Below, piece by piece: positions 1-7,635 of a stretch of 64,000 nt of DNA; the stretch's first letter is position 1; every line of letters begins with the position of its first letter. Source of the stretch: PCC-6802 sp943367755 (GTDB lineage: Bacteria > Cyanobacteriota > Cyanobacteriia > Pseudanabaenales > Pseudanabaenaceae); the NCBI GenBank assembly GCA_943367755.1, contig CALRKB020000005.1, positions 1 through 64,000 on the forward strand, in the 5' to 3' direction. Position numbers and translations under genes: made by a program. The notes under the pieces were generated by a model. The model saw only the letters and a program-made list of their open reading frames with translations. It did not search any database and had not been told where the DNA came from.

Positions 1-411
1 TTACTGCCGCTCGATCCAACGCTCAGGCAACGGGCGATCGGTGTTGCCACGCGCCTGATGACCGAATTTACCAAGGGCGGAAAGTACCGCATTCCTGTCG
101 CCAAATACGCCCAGGAAGTCTGCAAAATCTTCCGCATTCCGCTATTGCCCAAAGAAGCGCCCGTAACAGTCGCCGTCAAAAAACTTGAGAAGTGGCGCGC
201 TCAGGTCAATTTCCGCACGGTCACTGACGCGGACATCGAGGCGGTTTTGCCTCAGTTGGAAAGTTTGGTCAAGACGCTCCGCTTAGCGATCGGCAGCGAA
301 ATCATCACCCGCGAACAGCGCAAGCGGTCACACAACCATCGCTGTCCAAAGGAGCGTAATACCAACCCGCGTCCCCTACACATGCCAGAAGGAGATCCCT
401 ATGCCGACTAA
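1..411 (+). CDS. Partial gene, unknown protein of the mobile element (C-terminal part)
   Basis: The frame is open from the first base, so this is the 3' part of a gene that starts outside the window; an internal ATG at 58 is not needed as a start. The visible 136 residues are basic and helical-looking, end in a Lys/Arg/His-rich tail around 'REQRKRSHNHR', and show no motif I recognise. It reads into the next small frame (401-475) and lies in line with a replication-type gene, a methyltransferase and an excisionase-like gene, so it probably belongs to the same integrated element. Function unknown. Confidence 0.55.
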   Translation, partial: LLPLDPTLRQRAIGVATRLMTEFTKGGKYRIPVAKYAQEVCKIFRIPLLPKEAPVTVAVKKLEKWRAQVNFRTVTDADIEAVLPQLESLVKTLRLAIGSEIITREQRKRSHNHRCPKERNTNPRPLHMPEGDPYAD

Positions 412-475
412 AGAAGCCCTCGAACAAGCTCAGTATTTCAACAGCCCATACACATATCAGGAGGTGAAAGCATGA
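401..475 (+). CDS. 24-residue small ORF coupled to the replication gene
   Basis: ATG at 401 follows a good ribosome-binding site (AGAAGGAGAT, 387-396). The frame encodes MPTKEALEQAQYFNSPYTYQ followed by EVKA and stops with TGA at 473-475, overlapping the next ATG at 472 as ATGA. It overlaps the end of the preceding gene by 11 bases. It may be a leader peptide that couples translation to the replication gene, or a very small element protein; the strong RBS is the main support. The next gene has its own SD (AGGAGG, about 459-464), so coupling is not essential. Confidence 0.4.
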   Translation: MPTKEALEQAQYFNSPYTYQEVKA

Positions 476-1344
476 GTATCATCCGCGTCAAGCATTCCAG
501 CAATTTCACGATCATTGACAATGCCGTAATCAGGGACAGTCGCCTCAGCCTTAGAGCCAGAGGACTGCATCACCTGTTGCTCAGCTTTCCCCACGACTGG
601 GAAATTTCTATCGAGTGGTTACTGACCCAATGCAGCGAGGGACGCAACGCCATCTATGCTGCCCTTGCCGAACTGGAAGAGGCTGGGTACCTGCGTCGCT
701 ACTTCGAGCGCGATCGCGGTCGGTTCGCAAAGATCGAGTACGAAATCTACGAGCATCCCTTGCCGATCGATCCTTGTCCTGGCGATCCATTTTCAGAGAC
801 ATCAATCGAACAAATGTCGCTCCCACTAGGAGATTCACCGTATCCCGATTTACCGTATGCGGTTTCACCGTATCCCGTAAATCCGCAACATACAAATAAT
901 GTATTCAACAAAGAAGATCTAAACAAAGATCTCTCTCTGTCTGCGCCAACAAAAAATGTGGAGAGAGAGAATCTTGAAAATTTTTCAGATCTCTCAAAAC
1001 CCACTGACAAAACCTCTGTGGAATCCAGAAGTAAAGATAAATCTCGCCGCGCCGCCAGCGCCTGGGCAAACCTGGATCAAACCTTCAAAAACTTCTGCTG
1101 GCAACAGGTGGACAAGCTACCTCACCGTCCCGCTGATCCGATCGCCTGGATACTATCGCGCCTCGAACACCTGGAAGCTGAATACGAAAGGCTCTACCCG
1201 CAAACTGCCTCACCAGACAGCAGATATACCGAGTGGCAGGCGATCCTCGATGACCCCATGCGCGGTGTTTCCTACCTCATGGCACAAGTGCCATCTGACT
1301 GTCCCGAATACGAAGAACGCTACAACTTTGCCTTCAGGAGGTAG
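472..1344 (+). CDS. Phage/plasmid-type replication initiator-like protein with N-terminal winged helix
   Basis: 290 residues. The N-terminal ~95 residues ('FTIIDNAVIRDSRLSLRARG', then 'WEISIEWLL', and 'AALAELEEAGYLRR') match the winged-helix pattern of phage and plasmid replication proteins, in which a resting HTH is followed by a wing. A Pro/Tyr-rich repeat (SPYPD-LPYAV-SPYPV, residues ~122-136) and a polar Asn/Lys/Ser linker (~137-200) separate it from a C-terminal helical domain (~200-290) that I do not recognise. The repeat is encoded by three 15-nt iterons, followed by A-rich DNA. The layout resembles phage lambda O, whose origin lies inside its own gene. SD AGGAGG precedes ATG 472. The replication role is inferred from domain type and layout. 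Confidence 0.6.
   Translation: MSIIRVKHSSNFTIIDNAVIRDSRLSLRARGLHHLLLSFPHDWEISIEWLLTQCSEGRNAIYAALAELEEAGYLRRYFERDRGRFAKIEYEIYEHPLPIDPCPGDPFSETSIEQMSLPLGDSPYPDLPYAVSPYPVNPQHTNNVFNKEDLNKDLSLSAPTKNVERENLENFSDLSKPTDKTSVESRSKDKSRRAASAWANLDQTFKNFCWQQVDKLPHRPADPIAWILSRLEHLEAEYERLYPQTASPDSRYTEWQAILDDPMRGVSYLMAQVPSDCPEYEERYNFAFRR
834..1000 (+). other. Putative intragenic replication origin: three 15-nt iterons plus A-rich stretch
   Basis: TT(C/T)ACCGTAT recurs at 834, 849 and 864, an exact 15-nt period; the first and third copies continue identically as CCCG. Directly downstream, 878-1000 is A-rich and contains ATCTCTCTCT (near 928-938) and a complementary AGAGAGAGA block (near 961-970) able to pair. 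Iterons followed by an AT-rich unwinding region inside the initiator gene is the arrangement of lambda-type origins. A simple protein-level repeat (SPYPx) could give the same pattern, so the origin call is an inference. Confidence 0.35.
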
Positions 1345-1346
1345 CT

Positions 1347-1802
1347 ATGGAAACTCAAGAAAACTTGCCCATAATATCTGCGATTCCCGCCCAGGTGCGC
1401 GATCGCGATGTCAGACCGCCGTGGAAATGCTTTTGCTGCTGCGACTCTGGCAAGGTGTCTAATCCTTACCTCCGCTGTTTTGTACTAGGAGAGAATGGCA
1501 AGCCATTCATCTGCCAGCGGCCTGACTGTGAGGAAGGGAAAAAATACCGTACTGCCTACTATCTATCTGACGCTCAACGGCAAGAATATGCCAAAAAGCA
1601 CGGCGGGGAAGCCATGTCAAGCCATGAGTATCAAGCTCAGTGGGACATCCGCCTGACTACCGCTCACTGCGAACGTATGCACCTGTGGCACAAAGCGGAT
1701 TGGGATACATGGGCATCCCAGAGATCTAAACGGCTCAACTACGGGCAAACGATTTCTAACCTTACCCAGAAACTATCTATGCCAAATGGTAAGGAATTTT
1801 AG
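1347..1802 (+). CDS. Hypothetical Cys/His-rich protein of the element
   Basis: 151 residues with a strong SD (AGGAGG, 1336-1341) six bases before ATG 1347, which lies just after the stop of the replication-type gene. Residues ~27-65 carry 'WKCFCCCDSGKV' followed by 'RCFV' and 'ICQRPDCEEG', a cysteine spacing suggestive of a zinc ribbon. The C-terminal half is rich in His, Trp and charged residues ('CERMHLWHKADWDTW') with no assigned fold. It ends directly before the methyltransferase ATG (TAG immediately followed by ATG), so the two are almost surely co-translated. In lambdoid phages the gene after O supplies a helicase loader, but nothing here supports that role. Confidence 0.6.
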   Translation: METQENLPIISAIPAQVRDRDVRPPWKCFCCCDSGKVSNPYLRCFVLGENGKPFICQRPDCEEGKKYRTAYYLSDAQRQEYAKKHGGEAMSSHEYQAQWDIRLTTAHCERMHLWHKADWDTWASQRSKRLNYGQTISNLTQKLSMPNGKEF

Positions 1803-2546
1803 ATGAAGCACCTCGATTTGTTCGCTGGTATCGGTGGTTTTAGCCTTGCAGCCCAATCACTGGGCATTGAGACCGTGCAATTTGTCGAAATTAACTCCTA
1901 CTGCTGCCATGTTCTACGAAAAAACTTCCCCACCATCCCCATCCACAGAGATATCAGGACTTTCCATGCCAATCCCAACCAATTCGACCTCATCACGGGC
2001 GGATCTCCCTGCCAAGATCTCAGCCTCGCTGGCAAACGCTCAGGAATTGCAGGCAGTCGCTCAGGACTCTGGTTCGAGATGCTCCGCGTCATCGAGGAAG
2101 CAAAGCCCAGATTTGTCATCTGGGAAAACGTCAAAGGCGCTTTCTACACAGGTGGACTTGCCGAAGTTTTGCACGGACTCTGCCAATTGGGCTATCGCTT
2201 CGATGTGGAAATCCTATCGGCAGCAGCAGTCGGAGCACCCCACCTACGCGAACGCATCTTTGTGGCTGCCTACGCCAGTAGCCTATGCGGGCAAGCACCG
2301 CCCTGGGCAGACCAAATTAGATCGCAGATTGCGGCTGTTACCGACTCCAACTGCGTCGCAGGGATTCGGGCTAGTGAAGGAGATCAAACCGTACTTGCCC
2401 TCTGGCGAAGTGTTAAACCCCCAATTTGTGGAGTGGCTCATGGGCTTTCCCGCAGATTGGACAGACTTGCCGCGATCGGCAACGCAGTTGTCCCTGCCGT
2501 AGCGGCGATCTCTTTGCAACGAGTTTTGTATTTAGACCAATTGTAG
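1803..2546 (+). CDS. DNA (cytosine-5)-methyltransferase
   Basis: 247 residues. Motif I 'DLFAGIGGF' (SAM binding, residues 4-12), motif IV with the catalytic Cys in 'GGSPCQDLS' (~66-74), motif VI 'WENVKGAF' (~101-108), motif VIII 'GAPHLRERIF' (~142-151) and motif X 'IGNAVVPAV' (~226-234) appear in canonical order. The target-recognition stretch between VIII and X is short, as in small phage orphan enzymes, and no restriction endonuclease gene is visible. It transfers a methyl group to C5 of cytosine, probably for self-protection or regulation of the element. From ~2224 to 2502 the +1 frame also looks like conserved methyltransferase-associated sequence (separate entry). Confidence 0.88.
   Translation: MKHLDLFAGIGGFSLAAQSLGIETVQFVEINSYCCHVLRKNFPTIPIHRDIRTFHANPNQFDLITGGSPCQDLSLAGKRSGIAGSRSGLWFEMLRVIEEAKPRFVIWENVKGAFYTGGLAEVLHGLCQLGYRFDVEILSAAAVGAPHLRERIFVAAYASSLCGQAPPWADQIRSQIAAVTDSNCVAGIRASEGDQTVLALWRSVKPPICGVAHGLSRRLDRLAAIGNAVVPAVAAISLQRVLYLDQL
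1834..2502 (+). other. +1-frame ORF overlapping the methyltransferase, with a conserved-looking C-terminal motif
   Basis: Inside the methyltransferase gene the +1 frame is open for 222 codons from a GTG at 1834. Its last ~90 residues read 'LWLPTPVAYAG', 'LLPTPTASQGFG' and 'LNPQFVEWLMGFPADWTDL', a block I associate from memory with phage C5-methyltransferase C-termini and adjacent phage ORFs. The same bases in frame 0 encode 'GLSRRLDRLAAIGNAVVP', the canonical motif X region. Either two proteins are encoded, or frameshifting gives two C-termini, or one frame is an evolutionary relic. I see no RBS for 1834 and no clear slippery site. Confidence 0.3.
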
Positions 2547-2562
2547 GAAGTTGAGCAAGGAT

Positions 2563-2805
2563 ATGTTTGTTGATAAGCACACAGCAGCAAAGATTACAGG
2601 GCTTTCTTCTGAAACCCTCAAAAGAGAGCGGCTTGCAGGTAGCCTCAAGGAAGGTATTCACTACGTCAAGCTCAACTCTCGTACCATCAGGTATAACGGC
2701 GACCTTTTGCATGACTGGATGCAGAACCGTCACGACGAACGCGCTCACCAACGAGCGATCGAGATTTACCAAGCTAGCTTATTAAGCAGCAAGAAAAAGA
2801 GGTAA
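2563..2805 (+). CDS. Excisionase/AlpA-like HTH DNA-binding protein
   Basis: 80 residues from ATG 2563; an in-frame TTG at 2551 touches the RBS (AGGAAG, 2545-2550) and is less likely. 'AAKITGLSSETLKRERLAG' is a MerR/excisionase-type helix-turn-helix, followed by a wing-like 'HYVKLNSRTIRYN' and 'LLHDWMQNR', as in small recombination directionality factors that precede integrases. It is the last element gene before the tRNA-Val 3' end, a fitting place for an excisionase. No integrase is in the window; it may lie upstream or at the other end of the element. Exact function not proven. Confidence 0.6.
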   Translation: MFVDKHTAAKITGLSSETLKRERLAGSLKEGIHYVKLNSRTIRYNGDLLHDWMQNRHDERAHQRAIEIYQASLLSSKKKR

Positions 2806-2807
2806 AA

Positions 2808-2827
2808 TTGAGTACGTTTTGAGTACG
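2808..2827 (+). repeat. Two direct copies of TTGAGTACG next to the tRNA
   Basis: TTGAGTACG occurs at 2808-2816 and 2819-2827, an 11-nt period (about one helical turn), between the excisionase-like gene and the tRNA 3' end. Direct repeats on one helix face near an attachment site are typical of arm-type sites for integrase or excisionase. This is inferred from position only. Confidence 0.35.
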
Positions 2828-2854
2828 CGGCTTTAGCTTTTTTCCTGAAACCTA

Positions 2855-2928
2855 TGGACACAACTGGACTCGAACCAGTGACCCCCACGATGTCAACGTG
2901 GTGCTCTAACCAACTGAGCTATGCGTCC
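2855..2928 (-). tRNA. tRNA-Val(GAC)
   Basis: On the minus strand a 74-nt cloverleaf folds with acceptor GGACGCA paired to TGTGTCC (one G-T pair), D-arm GCTC/GAGC, anticodon stem CCACG/CGTGG with loop TTGACAT (anticodon GAC, Val), T-arm ACTGG-TTCGAGT-CCAGT and discriminator A. CCA is not encoded. Its 3' end faces the mobile-element genes at 1-2805, so it is the likely integration target. Confidence 0.95.
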
Positions 2929-2997
2929 TGACGGGTAATAACTATAACACAACGTCAACAAATTCTACTCGGATTTGCGCTGAAATCCTAAAAAATA

Positions 2998-3015
2998 AGG
3001 CAGACATGTCTGCCT
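2998..3015. repeat. 18-nt perfect palindrome (dispersed GGCAGAC/GTCTGCC family)
   Basis: AGGCAGACATGTCTGCCT is a perfect palindrome between tRNA-Val and the end of the sulfite reductase gene. Related hairpins with GAC/GTC cores lie at 42277, 47451 and 62936. Both flanking genes are on the minus strand; after the palindrome, reading leftward, there is only a short A/T-rich run (TTATTTTTTAGG), so it could act as the sir terminator as well as being a dispersed repeat. Confidence 0.5.
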
Positions 3016-3055
3016 ACCTATGGGTCGCATTTTTGTTTTTTCGCTAGCTTTTAAC

Positions 3056-4978
3056 TCACTCGCCAGCAAGATACTTAGAGATCGCGCTTTCCACAACTTC
3101 TTTCATCGTTTTTTGCTCTTTAGTGGCAGCTTGCTTAAGTTGATCGTATACGGACGATGAAAGTGTTATGCGGTGGCGTTGATCCTTGCGAATAGATGCA
3201 GTATCACCCTTACCAGCTTTTTCTGGTACGTAGGTGGAGACGAATTGGCGCAGATCTTCGTTGCCTTTACGATCACAAAAATCACCAAAACCTTCGCCCT
3301 CTTTGCGATCGCGCTTAAAGTACATAAATAGCGGCTCAAGTGTATCCTCTAATTTATCGATTTGGAGGCGCTGCATATAGGGTTGAGCTAAACGGGTGGA
3401 GTTGAAGTTGCCACCCAACCATAATTGATAGGCATCAACGGCACTGCCTACAAAACCTAACTCTGCCATGTAAGGGCGCGCACAACCATTAGGACAACCA
3501 GTCATGCGCGTGATCAACTTCTCGTCACCTAAACCCAGGCGATCCAGTAAAACCCTAATGCGCTGAATAATTTCTGGGATGGCGCGTTCGGACTCGGTAA
3601 TTGCCAAACCACAGGTAGGAAAAGCTGGGCAAGCCATGGCATAGCGGGTAAGCGGATCGATCTTGTCAGGGGGCAATACGCTGCAGCGATCCAGAATTGT
3701 TTGAATCTCTTGCTTGTTAGCGGGAGTGACGTCACCTAGCAAGAGGTTATGGTTAGGCGTCAGATACATTGGGAGTTGGAATTTCTCAGTAATCTCGCGC
3801 AATGCTGTTTTCAGTTGCAAGCCCTCTCGATCTAGAATGCGACCATTGTCAATGGAGATGCCCAAGAAGTATTTACCATCACCCTGCTCGTTCCAACCCA
3901 AATAGTCCTGATACTTAAACTCAGGCAAGGATTTTGCAGTTTGCAAAGGGGTGGGGTAGTAGTCTTGTAAAACCTGTTTAAATTTCTCTACGCCCCAATC
4001 ATTCAGAATGTATTTGAATCTAGAATGGCGACGATTGTGGCGATCGCCGTAATCACGTTGCAAGGCCACCACTGCTTTAACAACTTCATACAGATCGGAT
4101 AGCGGCACAAAGCCGATACAGTCAGCAATTCGCACAATCGTAGCATCGTTATTATGCGTGCGACCTAACCCTCCACCAACATAAACATTAAACCCCTCTA
4201 GCTGCTGGTTGCTATCTAAAATTACGACTAGTGAGAGGTCATTGGTGAACAAATCCACCGAATTATCTCCTGGTACAGCGATCGCAATCTTAAACTTGCG
4301 TGGCATGTAATAGGTACCGTAAATCGGTTCGGGACTGTTAGGAATATTAGTACTGACTTTACCTTTACCTGGGTGAAGTCTCGCTTCGGTTACTTCTGCG
4401 GCTTCTGCGGTCATCACCTTTTCACCATCTAGCCAGATGTCATAGTAGGCACCAGCTTGGGGGGCGAGCAGATCGGCAAGCTTGACAGCATATTCCCGCG
4501 CAAATTCGTATTCCGGCTTATTTTTGAATGGAGCAGGCGGAGCCATGACATTGCGGTTAATATCGCCACAAGCACCTACCGTCGAACCCATATTGCGCAC
4601 AATATCCGCAATTACTGTCTTCATATTGTGTTTCAGAATGCCGTGGATCTGAAACCCCTGACGGGTAGTCGCACGCAGAGTGTGATTGCCATACCGATCA
4701 CAGAGATCGTCCAGAGCAATGTAGAGTTGCCAAGGAATATAGCCACCGGGACTACGGGTGCGTAGCATCATACTGTAGGCGGGTTCTTCACCCTTAGCTT
4801 TTAATTTCTCTAGATCGCGATCTTTCTGTTGATAGGAACCATGAAATTTGAGGATCTGTGTGCCATCCTGACTGAAGTAACTATTGCCATTAGAGAGCTC
4901 GGCATCGATAGGGCCGCGCAGAAAATTGCTTTGCTCTTTGATGCTTTCAACTTTAGAGCGCTTTATAGTGTTGATCAT
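3056..4978 (-). CDS. sir: Ferredoxin-sulfite reductase with RHH-like C-terminal tail
   Basis: 640 residues, close to the cyanobacterial and plant enzyme length. It reduces sulfite to sulfide with six ferredoxin electrons, using a siroheme-[4Fe-4S] centre in assimilatory sulfur metabolism. Visible: 'LRATTRQGFQIHG' and 'GACGDINRNVMAPP' (siroheme and sulfite Arg/Lys region), and the cluster cysteines in 'ACPAFPTCGLA' and 'TGCPNGCARPY'. The last ~44 residues ('HRITLSSSVYDQLKQAA' ... 'TMKEVVESAISKYL') look like a ribbon-helix-helix module fused to the enzyme. A nitrite reductase is the usual confounder, but length and tail favour sulfite reductase. It is monocistronic as far as seen. Confidence 0.92.
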   Translation of the reverse strand: MINTIKRSKVESIKEQSNFLRGPIDAELSNGNSYFSQDGTQILKFHGSYQQKDRDLEKLKAKGEEPAYSMMLRTRSPGGYIPWQLYIALDDLCDRYGNHTLRATTRQGFQIHGILKHNMKTVIADIVRNMGSTVGACGDINRNVMAPPAPFKNKPEYEFAREYAVKLADLLAPQAGAYYDIWLDGEKVMTAEAAEVTEARLHPGKGKVSTNIPNSPEPIYGTYYMPRKFKIAIAVPGDNSVDLFTNDLSLVVILDSNQQLEGFNVYVGGGLGRTHNNDATIVRIADCIGFVPLSDLYEVVKAVVALQRDYGDRHNRRHSRFKYILNDWGVEKFKQVLQDYYPTPLQTAKSLPEFKYQDYLGWNEQGDGKYFLGISIDNGRILDREGLQLKTALREITEKFQLPMYLTPNHNLLLGDVTPANKQEIQTILDRCSVLPPDKIDPLTRYAMACPAFPTCGLAITESERAIPEIIQRIRVLLDRLGLGDEKLITRMTGCPNGCARPYMAELGFVGSAVDAYQLWLGGNFNSTRLAQPYMQRLQIDKLEDTLEPLFMYFKRDRKEGEGFGDFCDRKGNEDLRQFVSTYVPEKAGKGDTASIRKDQRHRITLSSSVYDQLKQAATKEQKTMKEVVESAISKYLAGE

Positions 4979-5515
4979 AGTTGCAGTCAGTAGGACTTTA
5001 AATTATTATTTGCCCCACCTATTATATTTAAGTTGCGACTAAACTCCCATAGACCTAGCGGAATTTAGGGAAATTCTTAAGATAACTTTAATAGTTATAT
5101 AAGTTTATGTCGCCTCATGTTTATTGGTGGGGAGGTAGACGACAGCTTTTTTGTGGGTGCGATCGCCCCTGTAAGGCTGACTGGGTAGTCGCTTATCCTT
5201 TGTGGGTTTCCTTTCACTGAAGATGGAAATTGGGGAAGCGGCGTTAGCCGAGATTTCGCCAGAAGACTTGATTGCCCTGATTGATGACAAGGGGCAGGGC
5301 TAAGTATCTAAGCATAAGAAAACTGAAAATAGGAAGTTGCAAAACCATTGCTGTCATAACGGGAATGAAGAGCCAATTCTATCGCCGAGGCTAAATCATC
5401 TTCAGAGTCCATTTGTCACAACTTAGAGTTAGCGACCATTTGTCAATCCCCTTTCAACGATTCGTTACTAAACCTTATAATTCCTTATCTCTCGCATCCA
5501 CATCTCAAACCAGCG
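4979..5515. other. Intergenic region with possible gene remnants
   Basis: This 537-bp gap has no convincing gene. On the plus strand 5223-5303 encodes a 26-residue frame (MEIGEAALAEISPEDLIALI, then DDKGQG) that reads like the tail of a larger protein. On the minus strand 5412-5308 encodes 34 residues (MDSEDDLASAIELALHSRYD and on to a TAG). Neither has a clear RBS. The 120 bp next to sir are AT-rich and probably contain its promoter. Confidence 0.4.
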
Positions 5516-7495
5516 TCAAGTTACTACAGAAAAACTGGCTGTACTGAGGATGGGTATGCTACCTAATGTCGCAATCTGAAGGGCTTGACTTGCTCCCGTA
5601 CCATCTGCGTCAAAAAACAAATTACCGGTACTACTGTCATACAGAAATTGACCAAATGCCTGAGTGGCTGTAGTGCCTAATACTAATTGTACTGAGGTTA
5701 GCGAGACACTGGCAGTCAGCCCACCTCCAAAACCAGCAGCAGAGACAACGATCTTATCACCCTGACTCGTGCTGAAATCGGTGATGGCGTCAGTACCATC
5801 ACTTGCCGAATCGAAGGTGAATTGGTCTGCGCCAGTACCGCCAGTGAGACTATCATTACCAGGGCCACCTACCAGGATATCGTTGCCAGAGCCACCAACG
5901 AGCGTGTCGCTGCCAGAGCCACCAACGAGGGTATCATTGCCCGTATCACCACGGAGGAAGTTGTTGCTGGAACTAGAGAACACATCCAAACTGTCATCGC
6001 CTACCCCGCCAATCAGCGTGTCATTTGCCTGGCCATCACCGTAAATGGTGTCGTTATATTTAGAGCCGATAACGCCCTGAATGTTGTTGAGCATGTCATT
6101 ACCAGCACCACCTGAGACCCAATTAGTGCTGAGATCGACTTCCACAGCCGCAGTAGCATCGGAGTAGTCAGCAGTATTATTGCCTGTGCCGCCCTCTAGA
6201 TAGTCGTCCCCTAAACCGCCCCTGAGTGTGTCATTACCAGCACCACCATCCAGGGTATTGTTGCCGCCGCCTCCATAAAGGGTGTCATCATAGGCAGAAC
6301 CGATAACCGCCTCAATGCTAGAGAGACTATCGTTACCAGCGCTACCAGTAGCAGTGCCGTTTTTCAGGTTGACCGATACTCCCGCCATAGCATCAGAATA
6401 GTCAGCGGTGTCATCGCCTACACCGCCCTTGAGCGTGTCATTACCCGCGCCACCGTTAAGGATATCATCACCGTTACCGCCAATCAGGGTGTCATCGCCC
6501 ACACCACCCTTAAGCGTATCGTTTCCATAACGACCATCGAGCAGGTCGTTTCCACCACCACCAACCAGGCTATCATCTTCAGTTGGGGGCGGGTTCCAGA
6601 TCCCACCCTTGGGGATGTAGTTGGGACTGCTGCCAAGTAGAGTGTCGTTTCCGTCACCGCCAACGATCGTATCGTCGTAGTGAGATCCGATAACTTCTTC
6701 GATGTTGACTACATTGCCCAAGGTCATATCAACTGCAACATACGCACCCAGCGAATAGTCAGCAATGTCCAGGCCGGTACCGCCATCAAGCCTGTTGGTA
6801 TCTAATACACTCATGAGGGTGTCATTACCAGCACCGCCGATTAAGGTATTAATACCCCTGGGTGCTTCGTCCACTTTGAGCAGATCGTTCCCATCCCCAC
6901 CATCGAGCAGGTTATTGCCATAGCCTGAGTTTACGGGGGGACGGTTGAGCGCTCCGGGGTTTGCAATCAGGGTGTCGTCCCCAGCACCACCTATTAAGGT
7001 ATTACTACCGTATACCTGATCTGCAATCAGGGAGTCGTTCCCATCGCCGCCATTGAGAATGTTATTACCAACAGTGTAGTCAGAACTAAGCGTGTCACTT
7101 CCCGCGTCACCTTGAAGCAAGTTATTTGTATAGCTATAGGAATTCAGACTCAGTAGATCGTTACCTTCTCCACCCCTCAGCGTTCCGTCACCAGAGGTCA
7201 GAGTGTCATTAAATGCAGAACCATTCACTACCTGAATGTTGAAGAGAACGTCATTGCCTGCCGCACCCGTAGCTGTTCCAGCGTTGAGATCGACTGATAT
7301 TCCAGCAGTAGCATCCGTGTAATCGGCGGCGTTAATACCCGCACTACCTTCCAGGGTATCGTTGCCTTCCCCACCATTGAGAGTGTCATTGCCATCAATT
7401 CCATCAAGAAAGTCATTGCCCCCAAGACCAATGAGACTGTCATTCTCAGTCGTTCCTGTGAGGGTATCGTTGCTAGTTGTACCAATTATGAGCAT
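5516..7495 (-). CDS. RTX (hemolysin-type) calcium-binding repeat protein
   Basis: 659 residues built almost wholly from glycine/aspartate nonapeptides of the form GGxGNDxLx ('GGAGNDTLKGG', 'GGVGDDTLIGG'), which form Ca2+-binding parallel beta-rolls after export. Blocks of repeats alternate with 'ADYSDATAGVSVDLNAGTA'-type segments. The C-terminal ~100 residues ('ADQFTFDSASDGTDAITDFS', later 'FGQFLYDSSTGNLFFDADG') are the non-repetitive cap seen at the end of many cyanobacterial type I-secreted RTX proteins. There is no N-terminal signal peptide, consistent with C-terminal type I export. No catalytic domain is seen; probably a surface or matrix protein. TATAAT-like boxes lie just upstream near 7520-7535. 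Confidence 0.88.
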   Translation of the reverse strand: MLIIGTTSNDTLTGTTENDSLIGLGGNDFLDGIDGNDTLNGGEGNDTLEGSAGINAADYTDATAGISVDLNAGTATGAAGNDVLFNIQVVNGSAFNDTLTSGDGTLRGGEGNDLLSLNSYSYTNNLLQGDAGSDTLSSDYTVGNNILNGGDGNDSLIADQVYGSNTLIGGAGDDTLIANPGALNRPPVNSGYGNNLLDGGDGNDLLKVDEAPRGINTLIGGAGNDTLMSVLDTNRLDGGTGLDIADYSLGAYVAVDMTLGNVVNIEEVIGSHYDDTIVGGDGNDTLLGSSPNYIPKGGIWNPPPTEDDSLVGGGGNDLLDGRYGNDTLKGGVGDDTLIGGNGDDILNGGAGNDTLKGGVGDDTADYSDAMAGVSVNLKNGTATGSAGNDSLSSIEAVIGSAYDDTLYGGGGNNTLDGGAGNDTLRGGLGDDYLEGGTGNNTADYSDATAAVEVDLSTNWVSGGAGNDMLNNIQGVIGSKYNDTIYGDGQANDTLIGGVGDDSLDVFSSSSNNFLRGDTGNDTLVGGSGSDTLVGGSGNDILVGGPGNDSLTGGTGADQFTFDSASDGTDAITDFSTSQGDKIVVSAAGFGGGLTASVSLTSVQLVLGTTATQAFGQFLYDSSTGNLFFDADGTGASQALQIATLGSIPILSTASFSVVT

Positions 7496-7635
7496 ATTTG
7501 ATTTAAATCTTATATAATTATATAGGCATTATAGGATGCATTTGTGAGTTGGTGAGAGTTCGCTGATTCAAACCCAACCCATAACCTCAATCGTCCTGGC
7601 GATATAACGGCCTCCTACGAACTTGAATCTAAGTG

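Noticed and set aside
5105..5290. 61-codon minus-strand frame upstream of sir
   Set aside because: No RBS, no family; the opposite strand has the more protein-like text, and both look like remnants.
5516..7495. Regularly spaced DNA repeats that could suggest a CRISPR-like or satellite array
   Set aside because: The repeats follow the 27-nt period of RTX nonapeptides in one continuous reading frame, with codon-level variation, so they are protein-coding repeats.
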